Shown here in pieces: positions 50,774-59,430 of a DNA stretch of 64,000 bases; the first letter of the stretch is position 1; each line of letters begins with the position of its first letter. Under the pieces are notes generated by a model, which did not search any database, had not been told where the DNA came from, and was given only the letters and a program-made list of their open reading frames with translations. The translations under genes and the position numbers were made by a program. The stretch comes from BS750m-G57 sp964607575. GTDB taxonomy: Bacteria; Planctomycetota; Phycisphaerae; SM23-33. The stretch covers positions 1 through 64,000 of the forward strand of contig CAZSLS010000009.1 of the NCBI GenBank assembly GCA_964607575.1. Direction: 5' to 3'.

Positions 50774-52216
50774 CTACTTGTCCTTTGTGGGATCTGAGAC
50801 TCTGCCCATGAACAGGATGGCGCCTGTTTGGTTGTGTTGGATCAGAAAGATGAACGGTCGGTCGGCGCGGACTTCGGGGAGGACTCTCGCGGATTTGCGT
50901 TCCATTATTACGGCCGTTGCGGCGGCGGCTTCTGTACCCTGTTCGTTGACGTCGACGAACGCCTTGTGGACGACCTTGGATATGAAGAGATCCGTCCGCC
51001 CGTTCATACCGGAGAAGTCCGCGCTGGAACCGAACGCGTCGCGCATGCCCAGTTCCTTGAGTACTTTCGATAGTTCGAACGAATCGGTCACGGTGAACTT
51101 CGGCATGAAGAGGCGGATTTCCTGCGGTACGGCGGCCAGCAGCCAGCGGCGGATCATCATGTGGCAGAGTAATCGGCGGATCCTGATCATCTCGGCGGCG
51201 CCGGCTTTTACAGGCAGGATCAGGAGCATCGACAGCGCCTTGCCCTTGTACGGAAGAACGATCATTGAGACGTCTGAGTTGCGGAAGTATCGGACCTTGC
51301 CCTTGCGAGACATCATGGGGGTCTGGACCCTCTTGCCCGACAGCAGCGTGAACGGGGCGTCTTTGGTGAGGTCCTTGTCGAACTCCTCGGCCCAGTCGCC
51401 CTTGAAGTAGACCGCGTTTGTAAGGACCAATCGCGTCCTCCTGCCGAGTACGCCCTTTGCGATGAGATCGAGAATTTTCTTCTCGGTTTCCCTGGCGACC
51501 CAGGCGTTTATGGTCGCCCGGGCGCCTTCGGCGCTGGCGACGTAGTCAACTTCCGACAGGGGCGCGCCGTAGAAGTCCTTCGTGACCGCCAGGAAGCTTT
51601 TCTGCCACGCGTATCCCTTCTGGCCCCAGAGCGAGTTGGCGGAGCGAAGTGTCCAACCGGGCTGCCTGGGTGCGTAGACTTGCTTCAGGAAGTCCCGGTA
51701 CGCGCGGTGGATCGAGGTGTCGGGCCCTTCGATGACGATATTCCGCCCGCCGTCGGGCCCGAATTTGGGCTTGGGCAGGCCTTTGATCCGTGCCGGCGAG
51801 AGGTCCGGATCGAGCCGGATGATATCGTCGAGCCTTGGCTTGCGAGAACCGATGGGTTTCCTGATCGCGGTCCGCGGGAAACCGAGCGCGGCGTACATCT
51901 GGCTGGCTGTGCGGTTGCGGGCGCCGGCGTAGGTCATCGACAACGCCGCGTGGATGCTGCCCGGCGAGAAGAACACATTGCCCTCTTCAGCCGCCAGTTT
52001 GCGATAAACGCCTATGGCGAACGTGTTTGCGGCTCGGGGGATTGTCGTGGCGGAGGTCTTCGCGGTCGTGGAGACCGGTTTGCCCGACGTAAAGTCCGGT
52101 ATTTTCGGTTTGCGGCCGAAATCCTCCCCGAAGGCGGGATTAGCGAGTATCGCCGCGATTACCATCATCGCGATCAGCAGTTTTCCAGACGTGCGGGAGT
52201 TCAGTGATTCGCTCAT
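50774..52216 (-). CDS. Serpin (serine protease inhibitor), secreted, inhibitory type
   Basis: ATGs occur at 52222 and 52216; AAAGGAG lies 8 bp before the second, which is preferred (480 residues). A signal sequence (LLIAMMVIAAILANPAFG) and a Pro/Thr linker precede the serpin fold: NVFFSPGSIHAALSMTYAGA, LVLTNAVYFKGDWAEEF, KAFVDVNEQGTEAAAATAVI and RPFIFLIQHNQTGAILFMGR. The hinge GTEAAAATA has the small residues needed for inhibition. Counting from the hinge gives Lys as P1 and Ser as P1', predicting trypsin-like targets. An unusual insert (KPIGSRKPRLDD to VIEGPDTS) sits after the first helices. Confidence 0.92.
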   Translation of the reverse strand: MSESLNSRTSGKLLIAMMVIAAILANPAFGEDFGRKPKIPDFTSGKPVSTTAKTSATTIPRAANTFAIGVYRKLAAEEGNVFFSPGSIHAALSMTYAGARNRTASQMYAALGFPRTAIRKPIGSRKPRLDDIIRLDPDLSPARIKGLPKPKFGPDGGRNIVIEGPDTSIHRAYRDFLKQVYAPRQPGWTLRSANSLWGQKGYAWQKSFLAVTKDFYGAPLSEVDYVASAEGARATINAWVARETEKKILDLIAKGVLGRRTRLVLTNAVYFKGDWAEEFDKDLTKDAPFTLLSGKRVQTPMMSRKGKVRYFRNSDVSMIVLPYKGKALSMLLILPVKAGAAEMIRIRRLLCHMMIRRWLLAAVPQEIRLFMPKFTVTDSFELSKVLKELGMRDAFGSSADFSGMNGRTDLFISKVVHKAFVDVNEQGTEAAAATAVIMERKSARVLPEVRADRPFIFLIQHNQTGAILFMGRVSDPTKDK

Positions 52217-52394
52217 TTCCATGGCTCCTTTCCATTGAGGGCGAGTGGGAAGTTGGGCTGCTATCCAGCCGGTTCAATTATAGGCAATTGGTCGGCAAAG
52301 ATCGATTTCCTGCCCGGTTAAAGTGGATATTCCAATGCGCCTCGGTACAGAGTGAATTGTACTCTGTAGATGGGAGAAGGCGCAAGGTATACGT

Positions 52395-53816
52395 ATGATG
52401 GTAGCATATAGTTATAAATCGCGAAGGCGACGGCGTTTACGGCGAGGGGTCGTCTACGTGCTTGCGTTGGTCGTATTGGCGCTGTGTACGACGCTGGCTG
52501 TGGCGATTGCGTCCGGTACCACCGTCAACATTGCTCGCAGCGAGAATATGCAGAAAGCTCTCAACGCCCAGCTAGCCGCCGAGGGCGGACTGCAATTCAT
52601 GCTCCAAAGCCTCTCGAACGCAAAACTGCCCAAGGATACTGATTACGACACGCTGATGGCCAATCTGGCCACGAAACTCGGCGAGATCCTTGACGGTACG
52701 CCGAATCTCGGTAGCTCGGAGGTGTCGGGCACGGAATATACGGTGACGATACCGGCGATTACGATCGAGGGTGCGGTCTTCACGTGCGTACTTACCCGCC
52801 TGAGTCCTGACGGGGAGAACAATCAGCAGTGTCGCCTTTCGGTTACCGGATCGTCGGGGGGCATGTCGCGGTCCGTTTCGCTCGATCTGCGTCTGAAGGC
52901 TGCCGCCCCACCGTTGTTCGACTATGGGATAGCATCCAAGGGCACGATCGATATCTCGGGTAACGCCAAGATCCTGTCGATGAGCGAAGCCCTGGATGCG
53001 AGCATCTTCACAGCCGCCGATGATGCGATTGTGTTCGACGCGGCGGGTAACTCCAAGATTGCCGGAGATATCTACGCCTGCACCGACGACATCAGCGCAA
53101 TCCGCCTGACGGGCAATTCCGAGGTCGGCGGCGAAACTGACACCGACGAGATATTCGAAAATCACACCCACCTCGGCCAGGACGACCCGGAATTCCCCGA
53201 ACTGGATCTCACGCCGTTTCCCGGGCTGACTACTAATATTGTCGACGGCTCGACGCAGACCAGCGGGAACAGGACGTTTGAGAACATACATGTCCTGCCG
53301 AACGTGAATCCGACGTTCAACGGCAATATAGTGATCAACGGTATTATCTACATCGAAGCGCCGAACAAGGTAAAGTTCAACGGGAACCTCGTGATCAACG
53401 GTTTTGTTGTAACGTCCGACGGCGGTTCTCTGCCCATGTCGGGCAACCAGCTCACGTTTAACGGTAACGTCTCGGTCCCCGGCGTCGACGCGCTGCCTGA
53501 CACGGCGGAGTTTGAAGCCGTCAAGGAGTTTACGGGAACGGCGATCCTGGCGCCCGGGTTCGGTGTGACTTTCTCGGGCAATAACAGCGGTATCAACGGT
53601 ATGATCGCAGCCGACCAGTTGACGTTTCGGGGCAACAGCACCCTCGGCGGGGAGCTTACGGGCATGATTCTGGGGCTCGCGGACCTGCCGATGTCACTGC
53701 GCGGGAACACCAAGATCACGATCAACCGCCAGGACGACGACTACACGCCGATGGGATTCAAGTACACCTCATCCTTCGAGGTGATAAGCGGCAGTTACGC
53801 TGAAACCACGCCCTGA
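52395..53816 (+). CDS. Pilin/PilX-like N-terminus with GN-rich beta-helix-like domain
   Basis: A 473-residue protein with a basic N-terminus and one membrane segment (VVYVLALVVLALCTTLAVAI). A helix (LNAQLAAEGGLQFMLQSL) recalls PilX/type II secretion minor-pilin proteins. From about residue 185 a repeated G-N motif (ISGNAKI, AAGNSKI, LTGNSEV, FNGNIVI, FNGNLVI, FNGNVSV, FRGNSTL, LRGNTKI) suggests a stacked beta solenoid. No prepilin peptidase or assembly genes are near. It probably forms a surface appendage subunit or a tip protein. Confidence 0.7.
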   Translation: MMVAYSYKSRRRRRLRRGVVYVLALVVLALCTTLAVAIASGTTVNIARSENMQKALNAQLAAEGGLQFMLQSLSNAKLPKDTDYDTLMANLATKLGEILDGTPNLGSSEVSGTEYTVTIPAITIEGAVFTCVLTRLSPDGENNQQCRLSVTGSSGGMSRSVSLDLRLKAAAPPLFDYGIASKGTIDISGNAKILSMSEALDASIFTAADDAIVFDAAGNSKIAGDIYACTDDISAIRLTGNSEVGGETDTDEIFENHTHLGQDDPEFPELDLTPFPGLTTNIVDGSTQTSGNRTFENIHVLPNVNPTFNGNIVINGIIYIEAPNKVKFNGNLVINGFVVTSDGGSLPMSGNQLTFNGNVSVPGVDALPDTAEFEAVKEFTGTAILAPGFGVTFSGNNSGINGMIAADQLTFRGNSTLGGELTGMILGLADLPMSLRGNTKITINRQDDDYTPMGFKYTSSFEVISGSYAETTP

Positions 53817-54009
53817 TACCACCGCACCCTTCGAACCCGCTCAAATCCGCCTCAATTCCACTGGGCTCTCTGAGACTCCTTCCAGGACATACGCGCATGT
53901 CTTGCGTCTGCCGCCCAACCCGGTTAATATGCCCGGAGTTTAGCTATCGACCGATCGGCGGTACGGTGGCTGCGGGCTCCAATCCGACGTATTCGCGGAG
54001 ACACAACCA

Positions 54010-55293
54010 TTGAAACTGATTCTGCTGGACATCGACACGACAGCACGCCGTAACTTCGACCCAATAGGCCTCAGCAGGCCCCTGTTCGAACTGCGCTGCG
54101 GTATAACCAATCTCGCCGAGAAACTCATTACCAGGACCCAGCCGGCGGACGTAGCCTGCTTCGTACCGGACTACCTGGCGGGAGTCTACCGCACCGAATC
54201 GAACTGGCCCGTAAATGACCTGACCGCCCTGACCGGCGATGACCTGCTATTAGTCAACGCCCGCGTCAAGGCCGACTCGCTGACCATCGAAACCGCCGCG
54301 CCGAGCGAAGTGGGCCTGGCCGAAGACGGCAGCCTGATGTATCTGCGCGTCAGCGCCGATGACCTGGGCAAGATCGAAGGCGACTGCATCTCGAGTTGGA
54401 TCGACAAGGCTCGCGAGGTCCTCCCGACAGTCCAGGCCAACCTGCCCACGTGGAACTACGCCTGGGACCTGATGCTGGCCAATCCCGAGGAGTTGACCGC
54501 AAACTTCGCCGCACTCGGACGAAGCGGAATCGAAGGCGCCGTCGAGCAGCCCAATGCAATTCGCGGCAGCGCGGGGGATGTCTTCATAGCACCAGGCGCG
54601 GTGGTCCACCCGATGGTTGTCTTCGACGCGGAACACGGTCCGATCTACATCGACGAGGACGTGGAGATCCACCCATTCACGCGGATCGAGGGACCGTGCT
54701 ATGTGGGCAAGGGTTCGATCCTGCTCGGCGCCAAGTGTCGCGAGGGCAACTATATCGGCCCGCTTTGCCGCATCGGTGGAGAGGTCGAAGAGTCCATCAT
54801 CCAGGGCTGCTCCAACAAGTATCACGACGGGTTCCTGGGTCACGCATATGTGGGTCAGTGGGTGAACCTCGGCGCCCAGACGAGCAACAGCGACCTGAAA
54901 AACGATTACTCGACGGTCTCGGTGACCCTGGACGGAAAACGCCCTGTCGACACCGGTTCGACGAAGGTCGGGGCGTTGATCGGCGATCACGTCAAGACGT
55001 CGATCGGTACGCTCATGAACACCGGATCGGTCGTCGGCACGATGGCGCTGATCATGGCCACCGGCGAACCCCTGCCCAAGTTCATCCCGTCCTTCGCGTG
55101 GTTCCTCAAGGGCGTGACCACCAAAGGATTCGGTAAGAAGAAGCTCTACGAAACAGCCCGGACAGCAATGAGCCGGCGAGGCAAGGAGTTTACCGACGCC
55201 CACGAGGCTATGTTCGATGCGATCTTTGAACTGACGAGCGAGCCTCGCGGCGCCGCCGTCAAGAAAGGCCGCAAACAAATGGCCGCCAGGTAA
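54010..55293 (+). CDS. GlmU-like sugar nucleotidyltransferase-family protein
   Basis: Starts at a TTG with GGAG about 9 bp upstream; 427 residues. The N-terminal half (KLILLDIDTTARRNFDPIGL, then SRPLFELRCGITNLAEKL) is a diverged nucleotidyltransferase-like domain lacking the usual GGxGTR loop. The C-terminal half is a left-handed beta helix (GDVFIAPGAVVHPMVVFD, YIDEDVEIHPFTRIEGPCYV, KVGALIGDHVKTSIGTLM). This is the GlmU-family pattern found in PVC bacteria, with enzyme activity unproven. An acyl carrier protein gene follows. Confidence 0.82.
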   Translation: MKLILLDIDTTARRNFDPIGLSRPLFELRCGITNLAEKLITRTQPADVACFVPDYLAGVYRTESNWPVNDLTALTGDDLLLVNARVKADSLTIETAAPSEVGLAEDGSLMYLRVSADDLGKIEGDCISSWIDKAREVLPTVQANLPTWNYAWDLMLANPEELTANFAALGRSGIEGAVEQPNAIRGSAGDVFIAPGAVVHPMVVFDAEHGPIYIDEDVEIHPFTRIEGPCYVGKGSILLGAKCREGNYIGPLCRIGGEVEESIIQGCSNKYHDGFLGHAYVGQWVNLGAQTSNSDLKNDYSTVSVTLDGKRPVDTGSTKVGALIGDHVKTSIGTLMNTGSVVGTMALIMATGEPLPKFIPSFAWFLKGVTTKGFGKKKLYETARTAMSRRGKEFTDAHEAMFDAIFELTSEPRGAAVKKGRKQMAAR

Positions 55294-55348
55294 CACCCCC
55301 GAAATCATCAATAAACGCACTCGATGCATTGAACCAGGAGACAGAACG

Positions 55349-55612
55349 TTGGCAACAGTAGAAGAAAGAGTCAAAACCGTAACGGGCAAGACGCTTAACA
55401 TAGATCCAGGCGAGATCCAAGCCGAGCACAGCTTCACCTTCGACCTGGGCGCCGAAAGTGTCCAGTCGGTCGAGTTGGTGGCGATGTTCGAGGAAGAGTT
55501 TGGTATCGAGATGGACGAAGACGCCGCCCTGTCAGTCGAGACAGTCGGTTCGGCCAGCGAGTTCATCGCCAGGGTCTGCGCCGAACAGGGCATCGCGATC
55601 GATACCGAGTAG
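55349..55612 (+). CDS. acpP: Acyl carrier protein
   Basis: An 87-residue protein with a TTG start and AGGAGA upstream. The helix-2 region FDLGAESVQSVELVAMFEEE carries the phosphopantetheine-accepting Ser37, in the form ESV rather than the usual DSL. The acidic composition fits the carrier family. It lies between a GlmU-like gene and an acyl-CoA synthetase, not in a fab cluster, so it may be a specialised carrier. The symbol is given for the family. Confidence 0.88.
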   Translation: MATVEERVKTVTGKTLNIDPGEIQAEHSFTFDLGAESVQSVELVAMFEEEFGIEMDEDAALSVETVGSASEFIARVCAEQGIAIDTE

Positions 55613-55708
55613 AGTCGCCGGTAAGTCAAACGGCTTATCGCAGACGCGCCGCGGCGCGAGGTTGCGCGCCGGCGCCACGATGAAACCCGAGACACCGAAG
55701 GACGCCGA

Positions 55709-57853
55709 ATGTCCGAGCAGACCGCCCAAACCGAATCGCATCCGCTGGACAGCATCTTCTACCCCAAAAGCGTCGCCGTACTCGGCGTGACGCCCACGCC
55801 CGACACCGTGCCCAACGATATGTTCCGCAATATCCTCACCAGCGGATATACCGGCGTACTCTACCCGGTGGCGCCGTTCAAGCGGAGCATCTATGCGGTC
55901 AAGGCCTACCGCTACGTGCTGGACATCCCCGACGAGGTCGACCAGGCCGTCATCGTCTACCCGTCCAACGTCTGCCACAAAGCCGTCGAACAGTGCGGTC
56001 AAAAGGGCGTCAAATCCATCATCATGATCTCCGCCGGCTTTCGCGAAGTCGGACCCAAAGGCGCCGAACGCGAAGCCAAAGTCAAAGAAATCTGCGACGC
56101 GTACGACATGAAACTCATCGGGCCCAACTGCCTCGGGGTTATCAACACCGATCCGACTTCAATGCTCAACGCTTCCTTCGCCCGGAGAATGCCCGACCGC
56201 GGACGCATCGCCTTCCTGAGCCAGTCCGGTGCGCTCTGCACCGCCGTCCTGGACTACGCGCTGGGAAAGGGTATCGGGTTCTCGAAGTTCGTCAGCTTCG
56301 GGAACAAAGCCGGCGTGACCGATATCGACCTGATGCGATACCTCCACAAGGACCCCCAGACCGACGTAATCCTGGTCTACCTCGAAGAGTTGAGGGACGG
56401 GCGTGGGCTCGTCGAAGCCGCACGCGAGATCACCCGCGGACCGGACGCCAAGCCCATCCTGCTGATCAAGTCCGGACGCACTGTCCAGGGCGCCGACGCC
56501 GCGGCCAGCCACACCGGTTCGCTCGCCGGTGAAGACGTCATCGCCGACGCGGTGCTCAAGGAAGCGGGAATCATCCGAGTTGACACTATCGACGAACTTT
56601 TCAATTCCGCGATCATGATGACTTACCAGCCTCCGGCACGCGGCAGGCGGTTGGCCATCGTTACCAACGCCGGCGGACCGGGCGTAATGGCCACAGACGC
56701 CGCGGTCAATATGGGCCTGGAAATCCCCCGCTTTGAAGACAAAACCACCAGCAGGCTCAAATCCGCCCTCCCCGCCGCGGCGAACGTCAAGAACCCCGTT
56801 GACGTCATTGGCGACGCCCGCGCCGACCGGTATTCAGCCGCCATCGAGGCCGTTCTCGACGACGATAACGTCGACCAGGCACTGGTGATTCTCACGCCGC
56901 AATCCATGACCGATATCGAGGCCATCGCCGAATGCGTCGTCGCCGGACGCGAGAAAACCGACAAGCCTATGGCGTGTTCGTTCATGGGCGGTCGCGACGT
57001 GCAGGTCGGTATCGACATTCTCCAGGCCGCCAGGATCCCTCACTATATTCTGCCCGAATGGGCATGCAGCGCACTGCTCGACAGTAACATCTTCAACGAG
57101 TGGAAGAACTCGCCGGCGCCTGAGCTTGAACCTCTGGACGTGGACACTGCCGCCGCACGCGCCGTCATGGACTCCGCCGGCGAGGGGTACATGCGAGAAG
57201 ACCAGTGCCTCGATGTCCTGCGGGCATACGGTTTCCCCGTCCCCAAATACAAGCTCTGCACCTCTGCCGACCAAGCCGCCTCATTCGCCGACGAACTCAA
57301 CTGCCCCGTCGTCCTGCGAGTGGTCAGTCCGGAGATCGTCCACAAGTTCGACGTCAAGGGTGTGGCGCTCAACCTGGACGGCGCCGAGGCGGTCCGCAGC
57401 GCCTGGGACGACATGATGACCCACATCGCCGGCGTCATGCCCCAGGCTCATATCATCGGCGCATTAGTTCGCGGTATGATCCCGTCCGGAAGGGAAATCA
57501 TCCTCGGCGCCAAGCGGGACAGCATCTTCGGACCGACGGTCATGTTCGGGCTGGGCGGACTTTTTGTGGAGGTGTTCAAGGATGTGACGTTCGCCCTGGC
57601 GCCGGTCACCGCCCAGCGGGCTGCTTCGATGGTGCGCGGGGTGAAGGCTTACGAACTCCTGGCCGGGGCGCGCGGTATGGAAGCTGCGGACGTGGGCGGT
57701 ATCGAAGAGTGCATCCGACGCCTTGGACAGCTCGTAACCGACCATCGGCGCATCACCGAACTGGACATCAACCCGCTGCTGGTCGGATCCGCCGACGTGG
57801 GAAACTCGGTAGCGGACGTGCGCATCCGCCTGGCGCCGGCGATCTCTGAGTAA
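55709..57853 (+). CDS. ADP-forming acetyl/acyl-CoA synthetase (fused alpha-beta)
   Basis: A 714-residue protein converting acyl-CoA, ADP and phosphate to acid, CoA and ATP, or the reverse. CoA-binding domain: FYPKSVAVLGVTPTPDTVPN. Ligase domain: GPNCLGVINT, AFLSQSGALCTAVLDYAL, and the phospho-histidine near 267 in AASHTGSLAGED. C-terminal ATP-grasp: CPVVLRVVSPEIVHKFDVKG, then GREIILGAKRDSIFGP. It is a single-chain alpha-beta form. AAGGA precedes the ATG. Confidence 0.93.
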   Translation: MSEQTAQTESHPLDSIFYPKSVAVLGVTPTPDTVPNDMFRNILTSGYTGVLYPVAPFKRSIYAVKAYRYVLDIPDEVDQAVIVYPSNVCHKAVEQCGQKGVKSIIMISAGFREVGPKGAEREAKVKEICDAYDMKLIGPNCLGVINTDPTSMLNASFARRMPDRGRIAFLSQSGALCTAVLDYALGKGIGFSKFVSFGNKAGVTDIDLMRYLHKDPQTDVILVYLEELRDGRGLVEAAREITRGPDAKPILLIKSGRTVQGADAAASHTGSLAGEDVIADAVLKEAGIIRVDTIDELFNSAIMMTYQPPARGRRLAIVTNAGGPGVMATDAAVNMGLEIPRFEDKTTSRLKSALPAAANVKNPVDVIGDARADRYSAAIEAVLDDDNVDQALVILTPQSMTDIEAIAECVVAGREKTDKPMACSFMGGRDVQVGIDILQAARIPHYILPEWACSALLDSNIFNEWKNSPAPELEPLDVDTAAARAVMDSAGEGYMREDQCLDVLRAYGFPVPKYKLCTSADQAASFADELNCPVVLRVVSPEIVHKFDVKGVALNLDGAEAVRSAWDDMMTHIAGVMPQAHIIGALVRGMIPSGREIILGAKRDSIFGPTVMFGLGGLFVEVFKDVTFALAPVTAQRAASMVRGVKAYELLAGARGMEAADVGGIEECIRRLGQLVTDHRRITELDINPLLVGSADVGNSVADVRIRLAPAISE

Positions 57854-57888
57854 TTCGCGGCTTCTTGAATCTTGATGGAGAGCGTTAA

Positions 57889-59430
57889 ATGTGGATTCTG
57901 AGCGTTTTTGTGATCTATCTGGTGGTGTTGGCGGGTATTGGCGTCTACTGCATGCGTTTCAACCGCACCCTGGAGGATTTCGTTCTGGGCGGGAGGAAGA
58001 TGGGCGTGTGGGTCACGGCGATAAGCGCCCAGGCCAGCGACATGAGCGCCTGGCTGCTCGTTGGTTTGCCCGCATACGCCTACGCAACCGGGCTCAGCGC
58101 CATATGGATGCTGGTCGGGTGCTCGGCGGGAATCATCTTCAACTGGGTCGTCATCGCCCCGCGTCTGCGGCGGGACTCAGAGCGCTACGGATCGCTGACG
58201 ATACCTGACTACCTTGCAAGCAGATACGCCGGCGGATGGCCTTTGGTTCGCATCGCATCGGTCCTGATTATTCTGCTGGGCTACGCGACCTACATCGCCT
58301 CCCAGTTCATCGCCGCGGGTAAAGTTTTCGCTACGACTTTCGGGCGCGTCGAGACTCCCTGGGGCGTACTGAGCATCAGTTATCACGAAGGCATGCTCAT
58401 CGGGATCGGGATAATCCTGCTCTACACGATCATGGGCGGATTCATGGCCGTCTCGTGGACGGACCTGGCGCAGGGGATGTTGATGGTGTTGACCGTCGTG
58501 ATCCTTCCGATAGTCGGCGTGATCGCCGTGGGAAGCCTGGCGTTGGTCGGCGACAAACTGCACGCCTTCGACCCGGAAATCCTCAGCGTGGCCGGTAAGT
58601 CCGTGGAGGGCGCCGGCATAATCTCCACCAGCGGAGCGGCTTTCTGGATAGGCCTGGTGCTGGGGAATATGTCATACGGTCCCGGATACCCGGGCCAACC
58701 GCACATCCTGGTGCGATTCATGGCGCTGGAAGATCCCGCCAAGATGCGCCGGGCGGCGATTATCGGTATCGTCTGGTCAGTTCTTGCGATGGCCGGCGCG
58801 ATCGCCGTGGGGCTGATCGCGCGTGTGACGCTCGGGTCGCTTGGCGACGCGGACCAGGCCATGCCTTCGCTGGCGATGAGGCTGATGCATCCCGGAATCG
58901 CCGGGGTAATGATCGCGGGCGCGGTGGCCGCCATGATGAGCACCGTCGACTCGCAGTTGCTGGTGGCGGCTTCGGCGGTCGAACAGGACATCTACATTCG
59001 CCTGTTCGGCGGCAAGGCTCACGGGAAGTCGGCCGTCTGGATCGGGCGGATAACTATTCTGATTTTGGGCGCGGCTGCTCTGCCGATTGCGTGGGGCGGC
59101 GAGAGCGTTCTGTCGAAGGTTCTCGACGCCTGGGGCATTCTGGGCGCCGGGCTCGGGCCGGTCGTCACTATAGGCCTGCTGAGCAAACGCGCCAACCGCT
59201 ACGGCGCATTTACGGGCATGATTGCGGGTGTCTCCACAGTTTACTTCTGGAACTGGATCGCTTACTTCTTGAAATGGAGAGTCCAGATCTTCGATGTCAA
59301 GGAGTTGTTCGCCACGGGTCTGATACCCGGATTCGTGTTGAATATTGTGCTGGTATTGGTTGTGTCTCTGGTTACAGGCGGGTCGCGCAATCAAGCCAAT
59401 TCGGCGTCTTCGTCGGTCGGCGGTGTGTAG
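57889..59430 (+). CDS. Sodium/proline symporter family (PutP-like)
   Basis: A 513-residue SSS-family transporter with about 13 membrane helices. GRKMGVWVTAISAQASDMSA, then WLLVGLPAYAY, and GPGYPGQPHILVRFMALEDP match PutP; the latter holds the family's GQPH block. AAMMSTVDSQLLVAASAVEQD also fits. Sodium-driven uptake of proline is the likely function, though other substrates are possible. GGAGAG lies 8 bp before the ATG. Its last 40 bp overlap the convergent symporter gene. Confidence 0.93.
   Translation: MWILSVFVIYLVVLAGIGVYCMRFNRTLEDFVLGGRKMGVWVTAISAQASDMSAWLLVGLPAYAYATGLSAIWMLVGCSAGIIFNWVVIAPRLRRDSERYGSLTIPDYLASRYAGGWPLVRIASVLIILLGYATYIASQFIAAGKVFATTFGRVETPWGVLSISYHEGMLIGIGIILLYTIMGGFMAVSWTDLAQGMLMVLTVVILPIVGVIAVGSLALVGDKLHAFDPEILSVAGKSVEGAGIISTSGAAFWIGLVLGNMSYGPGYPGQPHILVRFMALEDPAKMRRAAIIGIVWSVLAMAGAIAVGLIARVTLGSLGDADQAMPSLAMRLMHPGIAGVMIAGAVAAMMSTVDSQLLVAASAVEQDIYIRLFGGKAHGKSAVWIGRITILILGAAALPIAWGGESVLSKVLDAWGILGAGLGPVVTIGLLSKRANRYGAFTGMIAGVSTVYFWNWIAYFLKWRVQIFDVKELFATGLIPGFVLNIVLVLVVSLVTGGSRNQANSASSSVGGV

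Noticed and set aside
54250..55755. 501-codon reverse frame
   Set aside because: It lies opposite the GlmU-like and ACP genes and shows no domain or signal.
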